From Haloarchaeobius litoreus (GTDB lineage: Archaea; Halobacteriota; Halobacteria; Halobacteriales; Natrialbaceae): a stretch of 64,000 bases of DNA. The notes beneath the pieces are model-generated. The model was not told the origin of the DNA. It worked only from the letters and a program-made list of their open reading frames with translations, and ran no database searches. Positions within the stretch are counted from its first letter, which is position 1. Each line of letters opens with the position of its first letter. The DNA lies in assembly GCF_024495425.1 (NCBI RefSeq), contig NZ_JANHJR010000001.1, positions 1,178,001 to 1,242,000 on the forward strand, given 5' to 3'. Made by a program: the position numbers and the translations under genes. This document shows positions 8,145 through 16,786 of this stretch, in pieces.

Positions 8145-9350
8145 ATGTCCCCTCGCCCTCGCTCCCTCGTCGTACTGACACTCCTGCTGGTCGTCGGCGC
8201 GGGCTGTACCGGTTTCGTCGGTGAAGACCGGCCGACAGCTCCGACGGTCGACGGCGACGGGGCCGTCGAGGCCTACGAGTCCATCGACGGCGTCCACGCG
8301 GTCGTCGAGACGACCATCACCCACGGGAACACCACCGAGCACCGACGGTCCGAGGTGTGGACCCGGCCGGCCAGTGGCGAGGTCCGCGAGGAGGTCCGCG
8401 AACCCGCCTCCCGCGCCGGCAACCTCGTCGTCGCCAACGGCTCGCAGCTCTGGGTGTACAACGAGAGCCGGGCGGTGGTCAGGACGCAGTCGTACGAGCG
8501 CGGCCAGGGCGACGCGGTCCGGATGGACACGTTCCTGCGGCAGGTGTTCGACGCGGTCGCCGCGAGCGGCAACGAGACGGTCCGGTCCCCGCCGACCGTC
8601 GGCATGGGGCCCGCACCGTCCGTTCCGGTCGAGGGCGAGACCGGCGCGGAGGTTCGCAACGCCTCGACGCGGATCGAGAACTACACCGCGACGTACGAGG
8701 GCACGGAGACGGTGTCCGACCACGAGACGCACGTCGTCGAGCTAGCACCGAGCGGTGACGTGCCGACGGTCGCGTCCGACCTGCGCATCCGCTACTACCT
8801 CGACACCGAGCACTACTTCCCGGTGAAGGTGACCCAGTCGATGACGGTCAACGGGGAGGAGTTCCGCGTCGTCACCGAGTACACGGACGTCGTGTTCGAC
8901 CCGGGCATCGACGACTCGCGGTTCCACTTCGACCCGCCGGAGGACGCGAGCGTGGTCGACCTCGAGGAGAGCCGGGAGACGTTCGAGACGCGCGCGGCGG
9001 CCGCGGCCAACGTGTCGATGACGCTCCCGGACCCGGACGTGCCGGACGGGTACGAGCTGTCCCAGGTCGGCGTGCTCCGTGGCGATATCACGACGGTCAC
9101 GGTGTTCTACCGGAACGACGCCGGGGACGTGCTCTACGTGAGCGAACACTCGGAGCCCCGCTCGACGGGGTCGGCCGAGGGCGTCACCGTCGACGTCGGC
9201 GGCATCGAGGGCCGCTACGTCGCGACGGACTCGCTTGGCTCGGTCGTCTGGTCCTGTGCGGACGGCCCGCAGTACGCCGTCGTCTCGGTCGAGGGGTCGC
9301 TGTCCCGAGGTGAGATCGTCGCCGTCGCCCGGTCGGTCGGCTGCGAGTGA
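8145..9350 (+). CDS. LolA-like haloarchaeal lipoprotein
   Basis: The 401-residue protein starts MSPRPRSLVVLTLLLVVGAG followed by Cys21, a clear lipobox. The mature part has an antiparallel beta architecture typical of archaeal relatives of LolA/LolB and RseB-like sensors (residues about 35-270). A C-terminal domain (about 290-401) resembles DUF4367, ending in EGRYVATDSLGSVVWSCADG and a final Cys. It should sit on the outer face of the membrane, tethered by lipid. Haloarchaea have no outer membrane, so lipoprotein transport in the Lol sense is not its job; carrying or sensing a lipid is possible. The start at 8145 puts the positive residues directly before the hydrophobic stretch. Confidence 0.85.
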   Translation: MSPRPRSLVVLTLLLVVGAGCTGFVGEDRPTAPTVDGDGAVEAYESIDGVHAVVETTITHGNTTEHRRSEVWTRPASGEVREEVREPASRAGNLVVANGSQLWVYNESRAVVRTQSYERGQGDAVRMDTFLRQVFDAVAASGNETVRSPPTVGMGPAPSVPVEGETGAEVRNASTRIENYTATYEGTETVSDHETHVVELAPSGDVPTVASDLRIRYYLDTEHYFPVKVTQSMTVNGEEFRVVTEYTDVVFDPGIDDSRFHFDPPEDASVVDLEESRETFETRAAAAANVSMTLPDPDVPDGYELSQVGVLRGDITTVTVFYRNDAGDVLYVSEHSEPRSTGSAEGVTVDVGGIEGRYVATDSLGSVVWSCADGPQYAVVSVEGSLSRGEIVAVARSVGCE

Positions 9351-9513
9351 CAGCTTCCGACCGCCTGCTGCGCTGGCTCGAACACCGGCGCGAAGCCGAA
9401 CTGGGTCGCTGGCACGACCAGCAGTCGCTCCCCGAGAGGCGTCTCGACGAGGTTGCGGTCGGTCGAGATGCGACGGTCGCACCGCTCTCCGTCGTGAGAA
9501 CGGGAAGAAGAAC

Positions 9514-9630
9514 TCAGTCGTCTCGCGGTTCGTCGGGCGACTCGTCCCCTCGCTCCCAGACGTTGGTGACGGACTCTCCGTTCGGTGGCGTGTGGCTGAT
9601 GTCTTTCATCGTGCGCTTGTCGTTCGTCAT
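9514..9630 (-). CDS. Small hypothetical protein (38 aa)
   Basis: A 38-residue frame begins MTNDKRTMKDISHTPPNGES and ends ESPDEPRDD. It is hydrophilic and acidic at its C-terminus. The main support is a perfect TATAAAA box (9657-9663, minus sense) centred 30 nt before the ATG, exactly where a leaderless gene would need it. No family is recognised. The frame stays open upstream for 43 more residues, but that part would lie before the transcription start. Confidence 0.5.
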   Translation of the reverse strand: MTNDKRTMKDISHTPPNGESVTNVWERGDESPDEPRDD

Positions 9631-9656
9631 CGTGGTACCTCGTAGCACGAGTCTGG

Positions 9657-9663
9657 TATAAAA
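9657..9663 (-). promoter_or_regulatory. TATA box for the 38-aa gene
   Basis: TTTTATA on the minus strand (TATAAAA read on the plus strand), 30 nt before the ATG at 9630. It lies in an AT-rich patch (9655-9715) that also precedes the aldo/keto reductase on the other strand. Confidence 0.55.
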
Positions 9664-9791
9664 GGGTTTCTGGCGACTCGTTATAAGACTTAGTAACATA
9701 TTAACACCTAATATCGGCGACTGCGGACGGTTTGAGACTCCATCGACCCGAAGTGTCAAGGCCTATGCCGGCCCGCGCCCAACGCCATCGC

Positions 9792-10610
9792 ATGGAGTAC
9801 GAAACGGTCCAGGGTACCTCCGTCCCGAAGATCGGCCTCGGCACCTGGCAGACCGCCGGCCAGGAGACCTACGGCGCGGTCCGGACCGCGCTCGCCGCCG
9901 GCTACCGACACATCGACACCGCCCAGGCGTACGACAACGAGCGCTACGTCGGCAACGCGATCCACGACTCCGACGTCGACCGCGAGGACGTCTTCCTCAC
10001 CACGAAGGTCCGTCCCGACCGGTTCCGGCCCGGTCGCCTCAAGCGCTCGGTCGCCAACAGCATCCGCCGCCTCGACACCGCCTACGTCGACCTCCTGCTG
10101 CTGCACTGGCCCAACCCGCTCGCCGACCTCCGCGAGACGATGGCGGCGATGGCCGACCTCGTCGAGTGCGGCGACGTCCGGCACGTCGGGGTCTCGAACT
10201 TCTCGAAGAAGCGGCTCATGAAGGCCCAGCGCGTCTCCCCGGAGCCCATCTTCACCAACCAGGTGAAGTTCCACCCGTTCAAGCCCCAGCGTGAACTCCT
10301 CCGGTACTGCCAGGACGCCGACGTGCTGCTGACGGCCTACTCGCCGCTCGGCACCGGCGGCGTCCTCGACGACGACCTCCTCCGGACCATCGGCGCACGG
10401 TACGACAAGACCCCCGCACAGGTCGCGCTTCGCTGGGCCACCCAGCACCAGAACGTCGTCGCGATCCCGAAATCCACCAGCCAGGACCACATCGAGCAGA
10501 ACATCGACATCTTCGACTTCAAGCTCGACCGCGAGGAGCTCGACCGCATCGCCCGTCCCGACCCCGTCAAGAACGGCCTCGCGTTCGCGAAGGGGACCAT
10601 CGGTATCTGA
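9792..10610 (+). CDS. Aldo/keto reductase
   Basis: The 272-residue enzyme is a TIM-barrel, NADP(H)-dependent oxidoreductase. The AKR tetrad is visible: Asp and Tyr in HIDTAQAYDNE (about 41-51), Lys in LTTKVRPD (about 75) and His in LLLLHWPNP (about 108). GVSNFSKK, the NQV segment and the C-terminal AIPKSTSQDHIEQN cofactor loop complete the family pattern. The substrate (sugar aldehyde, dicarbonyl or similar) cannot be read from the sequence. I took the ATG at 9792 because the 20 residues upstream are Arg-rich and not family-like. Confidence 0.92.
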   Translation: MEYETVQGTSVPKIGLGTWQTAGQETYGAVRTALAAGYRHIDTAQAYDNERYVGNAIHDSDVDREDVFLTTKVRPDRFRPGRLKRSVANSIRRLDTAYVDLLLLHWPNPLADLRETMAAMADLVECGDVRHVGVSNFSKKRLMKAQRVSPEPIFTNQVKFHPFKPQRELLRYCQDADVLLTAYSPLGTGGVLDDDLLRTIGARYDKTPAQVALRWATQHQNVVAIPKSTSQDHIEQNIDIFDFKLDREELDRIARPDPVKNGLAFAKGTIGI

Positions 10611-10760
10611 ATCGCGTCGAGCGCCGCGGGCCCCTCGTCGGTCTCTCGCTGGCCAGCGTACTGTCCCCGAATATAGCTGACCTACTTCGACGCGGAGTGA
10701 CGCCGGTGGTCGGACGGAACACTCATCCACCTCGCTACCCAACCGACAGCCGAACACGCG

Positions 10761-12032
10761 ATGGTCGACCCGGAGGACCCGACCCGACCCGGTGAGCGTC
10801 TCCCAGGCGTCGCTCCCGAGCAGGACGGCCCCGACCGCATCGTCCTGCACGTCGACATGGACTGCTTCTACGCGGCGTGCGAACGCCTTCGCGAGCCGGC
10901 GCTCCGTGGCGATCCGGTCGTGGTGGGAATGGGCTACGAGCCGGGCGACGACACCGGTGCGGTGGCGACGGCGAGCTACGAGGCCCGCGAGTACGGCGTC
11001 GAGAGCGCACAGGCCATCACGACCGCGCTGGAGCGCCTCCCCCGCCGCGCCGACGCGGACGACCCCGAGGGGACCGGTCTGTACCGGCCCGTCGACCTGG
11101 ACTACTACGAGGCCGTGGCGAGCGACGTGAAGGACATCCTCCACGACTGCGCCGACACGGTCCGCGAGGTGAGCATCGACGAGGCGTATCTGGACGTGAC
11201 CGACCGCACCGACTGGTCCGTCGCCGAGGGGTTCGCCCGCCACGTCAAACAGCGCATCGAACGCGAGGTCGGCGTCGTCGCCAGCGTCGGTGTCGCCTCG
11301 AACATGAGCGCCGCGAAGGTCGCCAGCGACCACGACAAGCCCGACGGCCTCGTGGTCGTCCCGCCCGACGAACTGCGGGGGTTCCTCGAACCGCTCCCCA
11401 TCGAGGAGATCCACGGCGTCGGCCCGGTGACCGCACGGGAGCTCCGCGACGAGTTCGACGTCGAGACCGCGGGCGACCTGGCCACGGCGGACCGCCGAGC
11501 GCTGGCTGACCGCTTCGGCGAGCGCGGCCCGGAGCTCCGGAGCCGGGCACGCGGCCACGACGACCGGGCGGTGACGCCGCGGGGACTGCCGAAGAGCTTC
11601 TCCCGGGAGTCCGCGTTCGGCGAGCCTGTCACGGAGCCGGAGCCGAAGGCGGAGCAGGTGCAGACGCTGGCCGAGGCCGTGGCGGACCGGGCAGACCGCG
11701 AGGGAGCGCTCTACCGGACCATCGGCATCAAGGCCGTCGAGCCGCCGTTCGACGTGAACACCCGCGAGCGGTCGCTGTCGGGCCCCGTCGCGGACGAGCC
11801 GCTGGTCGTCGAGACGGCGCTGGAGCTCGTCTCTGAGTTCGACGACGTGCCCGTGCGGAAGGTCGGCGTCCGCGTCTCGAACCTCTCGTTCACCGAGCGC
11901 AACCAGGCGAGCCTCGACTCCTGGGAGTCCGGCGGCGGCCGTGAGACGCCCGAGGAGCCGTCCCGGGCACACTCGCGTCGACGGGAGACCGACGACGCCG
12001 ACGGCCAGTCCACGCTGACCGATTTCCAGTAG
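10761..12032 (+). CDS. dinB: DNA polymerase IV (Y-family, translesion)
   Basis: The 423-residue protein is a Y-family polymerase. The palm carries HVDMDCFYAACE (about 29-40) and VREVSIDEAYLDVT (about 133-146), supplying the three catalytic acidic residues. The steric and fingers segment is VGMGYE...GAVATASYEAREYGV. Helix-hairpin-helix motifs follow near EEIHGVGPVTARELRDEF. The last residues QSTLTDFQ form a PCNA-interacting (PIP) box, so it should bind the sliding clamp. It copies past damaged bases with low fidelity. It stands alone on its strand. Confidence 0.95.
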   Translation: MVDPEDPTRPGERLPGVAPEQDGPDRIVLHVDMDCFYAACERLREPALRGDPVVVGMGYEPGDDTGAVATASYEAREYGVESAQAITTALERLPRRADADDPEGTGLYRPVDLDYYEAVASDVKDILHDCADTVREVSIDEAYLDVTDRTDWSVAEGFARHVKQRIEREVGVVASVGVASNMSAAKVASDHDKPDGLVVVPPDELRGFLEPLPIEEIHGVGPVTARELRDEFDVETAGDLATADRRALADRFGERGPELRSRARGHDDRAVTPRGLPKSFSRESAFGEPVTEPEPKAEQVQTLAEAVADRADREGALYRTIGIKAVEPPFDVNTRERSLSGPVADEPLVVETALELVSEFDDVPVRKVGVRVSNLSFTERNQASLDSWESGGGRETPEEPSRAHSRRRETDDADGQSTLTDFQ

Positions 12033-12100
12033 CCCCCGCCGCGGCCAATGGAACTTATATGGCCCGGCACCCGAGATGAGGTAGACGCACTCTCATCAGC

Positions 12101-13432
12101 ATGGCTGACGACGATATGGACTTCTACGAACTTCTCGAGATAGACGAGGACGCCTCCCAGGACGAGGTGAAGGAGGCGTTCCGCTCGAAGGTCCGGGAGT
12201 ACCATCCGGACCTCAACGACGACCCCGACGCCCCCGCCCAGTTCAACGCCCTGAAGAAGGCCTACGAGACCCTCAACGACTCCTCGGAGCGGAACGCCTA
12301 CGACCGACTCGGACACAGGGACTACGTCGCGAAGCGCATCGGCGGCTTCCCCTCCGGCGATATCTGGGGTAGCCGGTCGAGCGAGAGCGGCGACTCCGCC
12401 GACTCGACGAGTCGGTCGAGCGGCTCCTCGGGCGGTTCACGGACCACGAGTCGCCCCACCGGCTCGACACGCTCGAGCAGCAGTCGGTCGAGCGGGAGCC
12501 GTTCAGGGAGCAGCCGCTCGGGCAGCAGCCGCTCCAGCGGGAGCCGGTCCTCGGCGGGCTCCGCCGCCCAGTCCGCGACCTCGAACACGTCCCAGCGGAC
12601 GAGCCGGTCACGAAGCAGCGCGACGGGGAGCGCATCGTCGCAGAGTAGCGGCGGGTCGACCGCGAGCACATCGACCAACGGCGGCCACGCGACCACCGGC
12701 ACCCGGACCTCGCCCGCAACGGGCACCGGAACCGGCGGCTGGACCGACAACGCGCTGTTCAACTGGTGGAACGACCTGAGCCTCGGCTGGCCGCTCATGC
12801 TCTCGGCGGTCCTCCTCTACGTCGGCGGGCTCGTCCAGTACGGGCTGGCCCACGAGGGCGGCCTCTCGACACTCGCTGACCGCCTGCGCGCCGCCGGCAC
12901 CGATACCGCCGCGCTGCAGGCCGCCCTCGTCGAGTCGCGGCACGGCCTCACCCAGCCCGCGACGTTCATCGTCGAGGCGGGTGCGCTGGTGACCGAGCCA
13001 CCGCTGCCGACACAGCAGTGGTACGGCGTACTCGCCGGACTGGTCGGCGTCACCGTCCTCGCGTTCGGCCTCAACCGGGCGTTCCGTGCCCGGCGGCCGT
13101 ACAAGTGGGTGACCATCAACGAGACCGTCGGCGTCTCGCTCGCCGTCGCCATCGCGGCCGGCGCGTACGGCGGGCCACTGCTGGCCGGCGCGCTCGTCAT
13201 GCCGCTGGTCTACCTGGTCATCATCCGTCACACCCGGATGGCGTTCCAGTTCAAGCCCACGTACCTCTACGTCGTCGGCGTCTCCGCCCCGCTCGTCGGC
13301 CTCGTGCTCGACGCGGCCGAGGCCGCGCCCATGCTCGCCGTGGACCTCGCCGTGATGGTCCTGCCGCTGCTCTCGGTCGTGATACTCCTCCTGAGTGCCT
13401 TCGTGCGGCCGAAGGTCGCGGCCCGCTTCTGA
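12101..13432 (+). CDS. Membrane-anchored J-domain protein with Ser/Arg-rich linker
   Basis: Residues 6-70 are a J domain with the HPD triad at 35-37 (REYHPDLNDD), which stimulates the ATPase of a DnaK/Hsp70 partner. Residues about 91-190 are an unusual low-complexity linker rich in Ser, Gly, Arg and Thr. The C-terminal half contains about five hydrophobic helices (near 229-250, 305-322, 338-375, 389-405 and 410-435). The J domain should therefore face the cytoplasm on a membrane platform, perhaps helping protein insertion or membrane quality control. No DnaJ zinc-finger or peptide-binding domain is present, so this is not the canonical DnaJ. A TATA-like ttatat lies near 12055-12060. Confidence 0.88.
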   Translation: MADDDMDFYELLEIDEDASQDEVKEAFRSKVREYHPDLNDDPDAPAQFNALKKAYETLNDSSERNAYDRLGHRDYVAKRIGGFPSGDIWGSRSSESGDSADSTSRSSGSSGGSRTTSRPTGSTRSSSSRSSGSRSGSSRSGSSRSSGSRSSAGSAAQSATSNTSQRTSRSRSSATGSASSQSSGGSTASTSTNGGHATTGTRTSPATGTGTGGWTDNALFNWWNDLSLGWPLMLSAVLLYVGGLVQYGLAHEGGLSTLADRLRAAGTDTAALQAALVESRHGLTQPATFIVEAGALVTEPPLPTQQWYGVLAGLVGVTVLAFGLNRAFRARRPYKWVTINETVGVSLAVAIAAGAYGGPLLAGALVMPLVYLVIIRHTRMAFQFKPTYLYVVGVSAPLVGLVLDAAEAAPMLAVDLAVMVLPLLSVVILLLSAFVRPKVAARF

Positions 13433-13468
13433 CTCTCCGCACGTCCACCGGCCGTTCCTGCGGCCGTC

Positions 13469-14113
13469 TCAGCCGACCAGCGTCGCGACGCCCTTGGTCT
13501 GTCGGTAGTCCGAGTCGAGGAGGGCCCGGAGTCGCTCGCGCAGCGCCGTCGCCTCCTCGTCGTCCCACGTCTCGGGGTCGGCCACCGGCACGACGAGGAA
13601 ACCGCGCCCACGGACCTCGGTCGCGTGGATGGCCCGGTCGTCGATCGGCTCCGGGAACCGCCGTCGGAGCGTGGTGTACTCCCGAAGCACCCGGTCGATG
13701 GCCGTCGGGCCGACGGGGAGGATGACGTGGGCGTTGATGGCCCGGAACTCCGCGTCGAAGAAGCGCTCCATGAACTCGTAGTCCTCGGCCGTCGGCATCC
13801 GCCCCTCGGGCAACTGGGGCATGAACAGGTAGCTCAGGAACAGGTTCGTCGGCTCCGGCGCGTCGCTGTACCGGTCCGCGAGGAAGCCCACGTCGTGTAG
13901 CACACCCTGCAGTCGGCGCGCGCCCTCGGTCTCGGTGAACGGGACACCCGTCGTCTCGCCGCCGTGGTCGGCCGGCGACGCGCCGACGACGTGGAAGTCG
14001 GCGTTGGCGTCGCCGTACCCGGGGACGGCAGCGGGGCCGTCGTCGACCGGCGGGTACTCCGCGGGCGGGCGCATGTCGAACGGGTTCGACACCCGGTCCG
14101 TTACGTTCTCCAC
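13469..14113 (-). CDS. Uracil-DNA glycosylase family protein
   Basis: This 214-residue protein contains PGYGDANADFHVVGASPADH, the glycine-rich strand and loop of the UDG fold, then GVPFTETEGARRLQGVL and NLFLSYLFMPQLPEGRMPTA. Related haloarchaeal proteins open with ENVTDRxxNPF, which here follows a GTG at 14113; this is why I use that start rather than the longer frame. A TTGATA-like box lies about 28-32 nt upstream. It likely removes uracil or damaged bases. It converges with the J-domain gene and is divergent from the AhpD-like gene. Confidence 0.8.
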   Translation of the reverse strand: MENVTDRVSNPFDMRPPAEYPPVDDGPAAVPGYGDANADFHVVGASPADHGGETTGVPFTETEGARRLQGVLHDVGFLADRYSDAPEPTNLFLSYLFMPQLPEGRMPTAEDYEFMERFFDAEFRAINAHVILPVGPTAIDRVLREYTTLRRRFPEPIDDRAIHATEVRGRGFLVVPVADPETWDDEEATALRERLRALLDSDYRQTKGVATLVG

Positions 14114-14204
14114 GCTATCCGGTAGTGAAGGGGACGGTATCAAGTTCTCGGCTCGCGTGGGCCTCGACGATGGTTTGATTGTCCCCGTCGCCGTCGTCGG
14201 CCGT

Positions 14205-14777
14205 ATGAGCGACGACATCCCAGCGATGACGCGGTTCCCGGTCCCGGACGTCGACGAACTCCCCGACGACCTGCGCGAACGCATCGACGAGGAGGAAGCG
14301 CGCGCCGGCTTCGTCCCGAACGTCTTCCTCGCCTACGGCTACAAGCCCTCGCACTTCCGGGCCTTCTTCGACTACTACGACGCGCTCGTCGAGGACACCG
14401 CACTCGAACGCGAGGAGGTCGAGATGATCGTCGTCGCGGTCAGCGGCGCGAACGACTGCTACTACTGCAACGTCGCCCACGGCGCGCTCGTCCGCATCTA
14501 CGCCGACGACCCGCACCTCGCCGACCAGCTCGTCTCCAACCACCGAATCGCGGACATCAACGACGCCCACCGCGCCATGCTCGACCTCGCCGTGAAGCTC
14601 ACCGAGGAGCCGGCGGAAGTCGACGAGGCTGACTTCGAAAGCCTCCGCGACCACGGCTTCTCGCAGGAGGCCATCTGGGACATCGGGAGCGTCGCCGCCT
14701 TCTTCAACCTCTCGAACAGGATGGCACATCTGGCCGACATGCGCCCGAACGCCGAGTTCCACACGATGGGCAGATAA
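14205..14777 (+). CDS. AhpD/carboxymuconolactone decarboxylase-like peroxidase-related protein
   Basis: The 190-residue, mainly helical protein has the AhpD active-site pattern CxxCxxxH at residues 85-92 (DCYYCNVAHG), which supports a thiol-based hydroperoxide-reducing or disulfide chemistry. AGFVPNVFLAYGYKPSHFRAF near residues 34-54 matches the 'uncharacterised peroxidase-related enzyme' subgroup, and the ending NRMAHLADMRPNAEFHTMGR is also typical. It probably forms trimers or hexamers in the cytoplasm. The start at 14205 was chosen because upstream residues are not conserved-looking and overlap the promoter of the divergent glycosylase gene. Confidence 0.88.
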   Translation: MSDDIPAMTRFPVPDVDELPDDLRERIDEEEARAGFVPNVFLAYGYKPSHFRAFFDYYDALVEDTALEREEVEMIVVAVSGANDCYYCNVAHGALVRIYADDPHLADQLVSNHRIADINDAHRAMLDLAVKLTEEPAEVDEADFESLRDHGFSQEAIWDIGSVAAFFNLSNRMAHLADMRPNAEFHTMGR

Positions 14778-14926
14778 CCACTCCCACACCGAGCGCCACG
14801 GCGAACAGGGACGGACGACTGAAGCCGAGAGACAATCACAGACAGGGTTTCCAGCCCGAACACGTCGCCCCTTCGAACTCAGTTAAATTCACTAAGGGGA
14901 AATTCTCAAACTATGTCGAAAAGTGT

Positions 14927-15439
14927 ATGGTGGATAATAGACCACAGTCTGACATGCGCCAGCTGGACGACACCGACCTGGAGATCCTCCGCCTGCTCCT
15001 CGAGGACGCGAGCAGGACGTACAGCGACATCGCGGAAATCGTCGACGTCTCCCCGCCGACGGTCTCCGACAGAATCGACCGCCTGCGCGAGATGGGCGTC
15101 ATCCGCCGGTTCACCATCGACGTGGACAGCTCGAAGCTCAACGACGGCGTCTCCGTGCTCGTCGAGGCCGAGCTCTCGCCGACCGCCGACGACGGCGTCG
15201 TCGACCGGTTCGCCGCGCTCGAAGACGTCGAGCACGCGTTCCTCACGGCGGACTCGCGGGTGTTCCTCAACGCCAACGTTCCCAAGGGAGACGTTCGCCA
15301 GCTCCTCGCGGGCGGTGTCGACCTCGAACTCGTCGAGCACTTCGACGTGAGCCTGCTCGTCCAGTCCGAGTGGCGGCCGAAGATCAAGGACCACGACGCC
15401 AGCGACGAGGCCGGACTCGAACAGACCGTTCGGCAGTGA
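14927..15439 (+). CDS. Lrp/AsnC-family regulator without the expected C-terminal metal-sensing domain
   Basis: Residues 10-65 form an AsnC-type HTH (LDDTDLEILRLLLEDASRTY through SDRIDRLREMGVIRRFTIDV). Residues 70-145 are a RAM-like ligand/dimerisation domain. In haloarchaeal copper regulators of this build, which sit beside a copper chaperone, I recall a Cys-rich TRASH domain following. Here the protein stops at residue 170 with a hydrophilic tail (WRPKIKDHDASDEAGLEQTV) and has no cysteine. The next gene is a chaperone-like protein that has also lost its cysteines. It therefore probably does not sense copper directly. A TATA-like ttaaatt lies near 14883-14889. Confidence 0.85.
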   Translation: MVDNRPQSDMRQLDDTDLEILRLLLEDASRTYSDIAEIVDVSPPTVSDRIDRLREMGVIRRFTIDVDSSKLNDGVSVLVEAELSPTADDGVVDRFAALEDVEHAFLTADSRVFLNANVPKGDVRQLLAGGVDLELVEHFDVSLLVQSEWRPKIKDHDASDEAGLEQTVRQ

Positions 15440-15529
15440 CCGAGCGGACCGTACCCGCCAGGCACCCCCACCGATGGGAAGAGGGGTTCGACCAAAACTG
15501 TTCTAAGCCCAGGTTACGCACAGGCAGCT

Positions 15530-15730
15530 ATGGCGACGCGCATCCGCGTCAACGGCATGACCTACGAGACACACGCAGAAGTCGTCGAAAAGGCGATCCT
15601 GCTGGCCGACGGCGTCGACTCCGTCGAGACCGATATCGACGAGTTCACCGCGACGGTCGAGGGCGACGCCGACGTCGACGACATCGTCGAGAAGGTAGAG
15701 ATGGCCGGCTACGACGCGGAACCACTCTGA
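15530..15730 (+). CDS. HMA-like small protein lacking the CxxC metal site
   Basis: The 66-residue protein has the full ferredoxin-like heavy-metal-associated (HMA) pattern: RIRVNGMTY..H (4-15), AEVVEKAILLADGVDSVETD and the ending VEKVEMAGYDAEPL. In metal-binding members the loop reads GMTCxxC. Here the two cysteines are Tyr12 and His15, and the protein has no Cys at all. It is therefore unlikely to carry Cu(I) in the usual way, though the fold should be kept. It follows the Lrp-like regulator by 90 bp on the same strand. Confidence 0.82.
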   Translation: MATRIRVNGMTYETHAEVVEKAILLADGVDSVETDIDEFTATVEGDADVDDIVEKVEMAGYDAEPL

Positions 15731-16000
15731 CTCGCCCGCTCTGCGTTCTCGGATCGCTCCGCTGTGAGCCGCTGGACTGGCTCTGTCGAGATCCTCCGCG
15801 GGGGATACACTTCGACTCGGATGCGGCCGATACAGGTGCTCGGGGTATCGCGGCGACCAACGCTCTACTCATCGTCCGTCAGAGTACAACAGCTGAATAG
15901 GGACGACTTGTTTTGTCGTTGGCGACAGAAATTCACTAGTAGATACTCACCATCTGTTCGGTGCGGCCGTCTAACTTTACGCGTGAGACCCGCATCAACG

Positions 16001-16504
16001 ATGGAGCGAACTATGAGTAGCAACAACAGGTCAGGTTCTGGTGACAGATCGAGCAACGGCACGGACATGGACAGAGACCGTCGCGATGAACGCGCTGACC
16101 ACGGGGCGAATCCGGGTGAACGTGGCAAATGGCTCTCGGCACTGATTGCACTTCTCGGACTCTGGATGATCGCACAGGCCCTCGGATTGACCCTCACCGA
16201 AGCGCAGTTCTGGAACGACGTCCTTGTCGGTGCGCTCCTGGTCGGCGTCGGGGGGTACAACTACTCGCGGCAAGCGGACGAACGGTTTGCGAACGTCGCG
16301 GTCGCCCTGATCGCCGTCGTAGCCGGCCTCTGGTTGATCGCGGCACCGTTCATGCTGGGTGCCGACTCCGGGCTCACCGAGACGACTAACGAGTTCGGGT
16401 TCTACAACGACATAGTCGTCGGGTTGCTTGCAGTGGGTCTCGGTGCCTACAGTGCGTACCAGGCCCAGGAACGCCAGCAGGACACTCGCCGAACAGAAGC
16501 CTGA
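16001..16504 (+). CDS. SPW-repeat membrane protein
   Basis: The 167-residue protein begins with a hydrophilic segment (1-44) rich in Asp, Arg and Ser. Four hydrophobic helices follow, arranged as two SPW-type repeats: GLWMIAQAL...FWNDVLVGALLVG and GLWLIAAPF...FYNDIVVGLLAVG. The repeated G.W.I / W-N-D-V-V-G pattern defines the family, whose role is unknown. The ATG at 16001 was preferred over the one at 16013 because a TATA-like aactttac lies 25 nt upstream. It converges with the small membrane protein at 16535. Confidence 0.82.
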   Translation: MERTMSSNNRSGSGDRSSNGTDMDRDRRDERADHGANPGERGKWLSALIALLGLWMIAQALGLTLTEAQFWNDVLVGALLVGVGGYNYSRQADERFANVAVALIAVVAGLWLIAAPFMLGADSGLTETTNEFGFYNDIVVGLLAVGLGAYSAYQAQERQQDTRRTEA

Positions 16505-16534
16505 ACAGTTCCTCGTGAGATTTTGCAGTGCTCG

Positions 16535-16786
16535 CTATGGCCACTGTCGGGAGAGCCGTTGTTGCCGGTAGACCGCGAGCTGGTACTGGGCCAGCAGTAC
16601 CGAGCAAGCCATCGCCAGCACCACGAAACTGCCGATCAACAACAGCGAGCCCCCGTGAAGAATCCCGTTCAGTAACTGCAGGAGTGCGAACCCCGGAAGG
16701 CTGAAGGTCAAAAAGCCGGTCCGAATCGGGAACTCCCGGGTCATCCGGATGAACGTGTCCACCTCGCCCGCCAGATTATCGTCCAT
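16535..16786 (-). CDS. Small two-helix membrane protein
   Basis: The 83-residue protein begins MDDNLAGEVDTFIRMTREFP and has two hydrophobic segments (about 23-45 and 48-70), then a basic tail YRQQRLSRQWP. No family is recognised. The ATG at 16786 is supported by a GTTATAAGC box about 35-40 nt upstream. A TTG seven codons earlier is possible but less likely. It lies at the edge of an AT-richer stretch. Confidence 0.6.
   Translation of the reverse strand: MDDNLAGEVDTFIRMTREFPIRTGFLTFSLPGFALLQLLNGILHGGSLLLIGSFVVLAMACSVLLAQYQLAVYRQQRLSRQWP

Noticed and set aside
15731-16000. Plus-strand extension of the SPW protein upstream of 16001
   Set aside because: The extra residues are Arg/Ser-rich and lie before the TATA-like box at 15972-15979.
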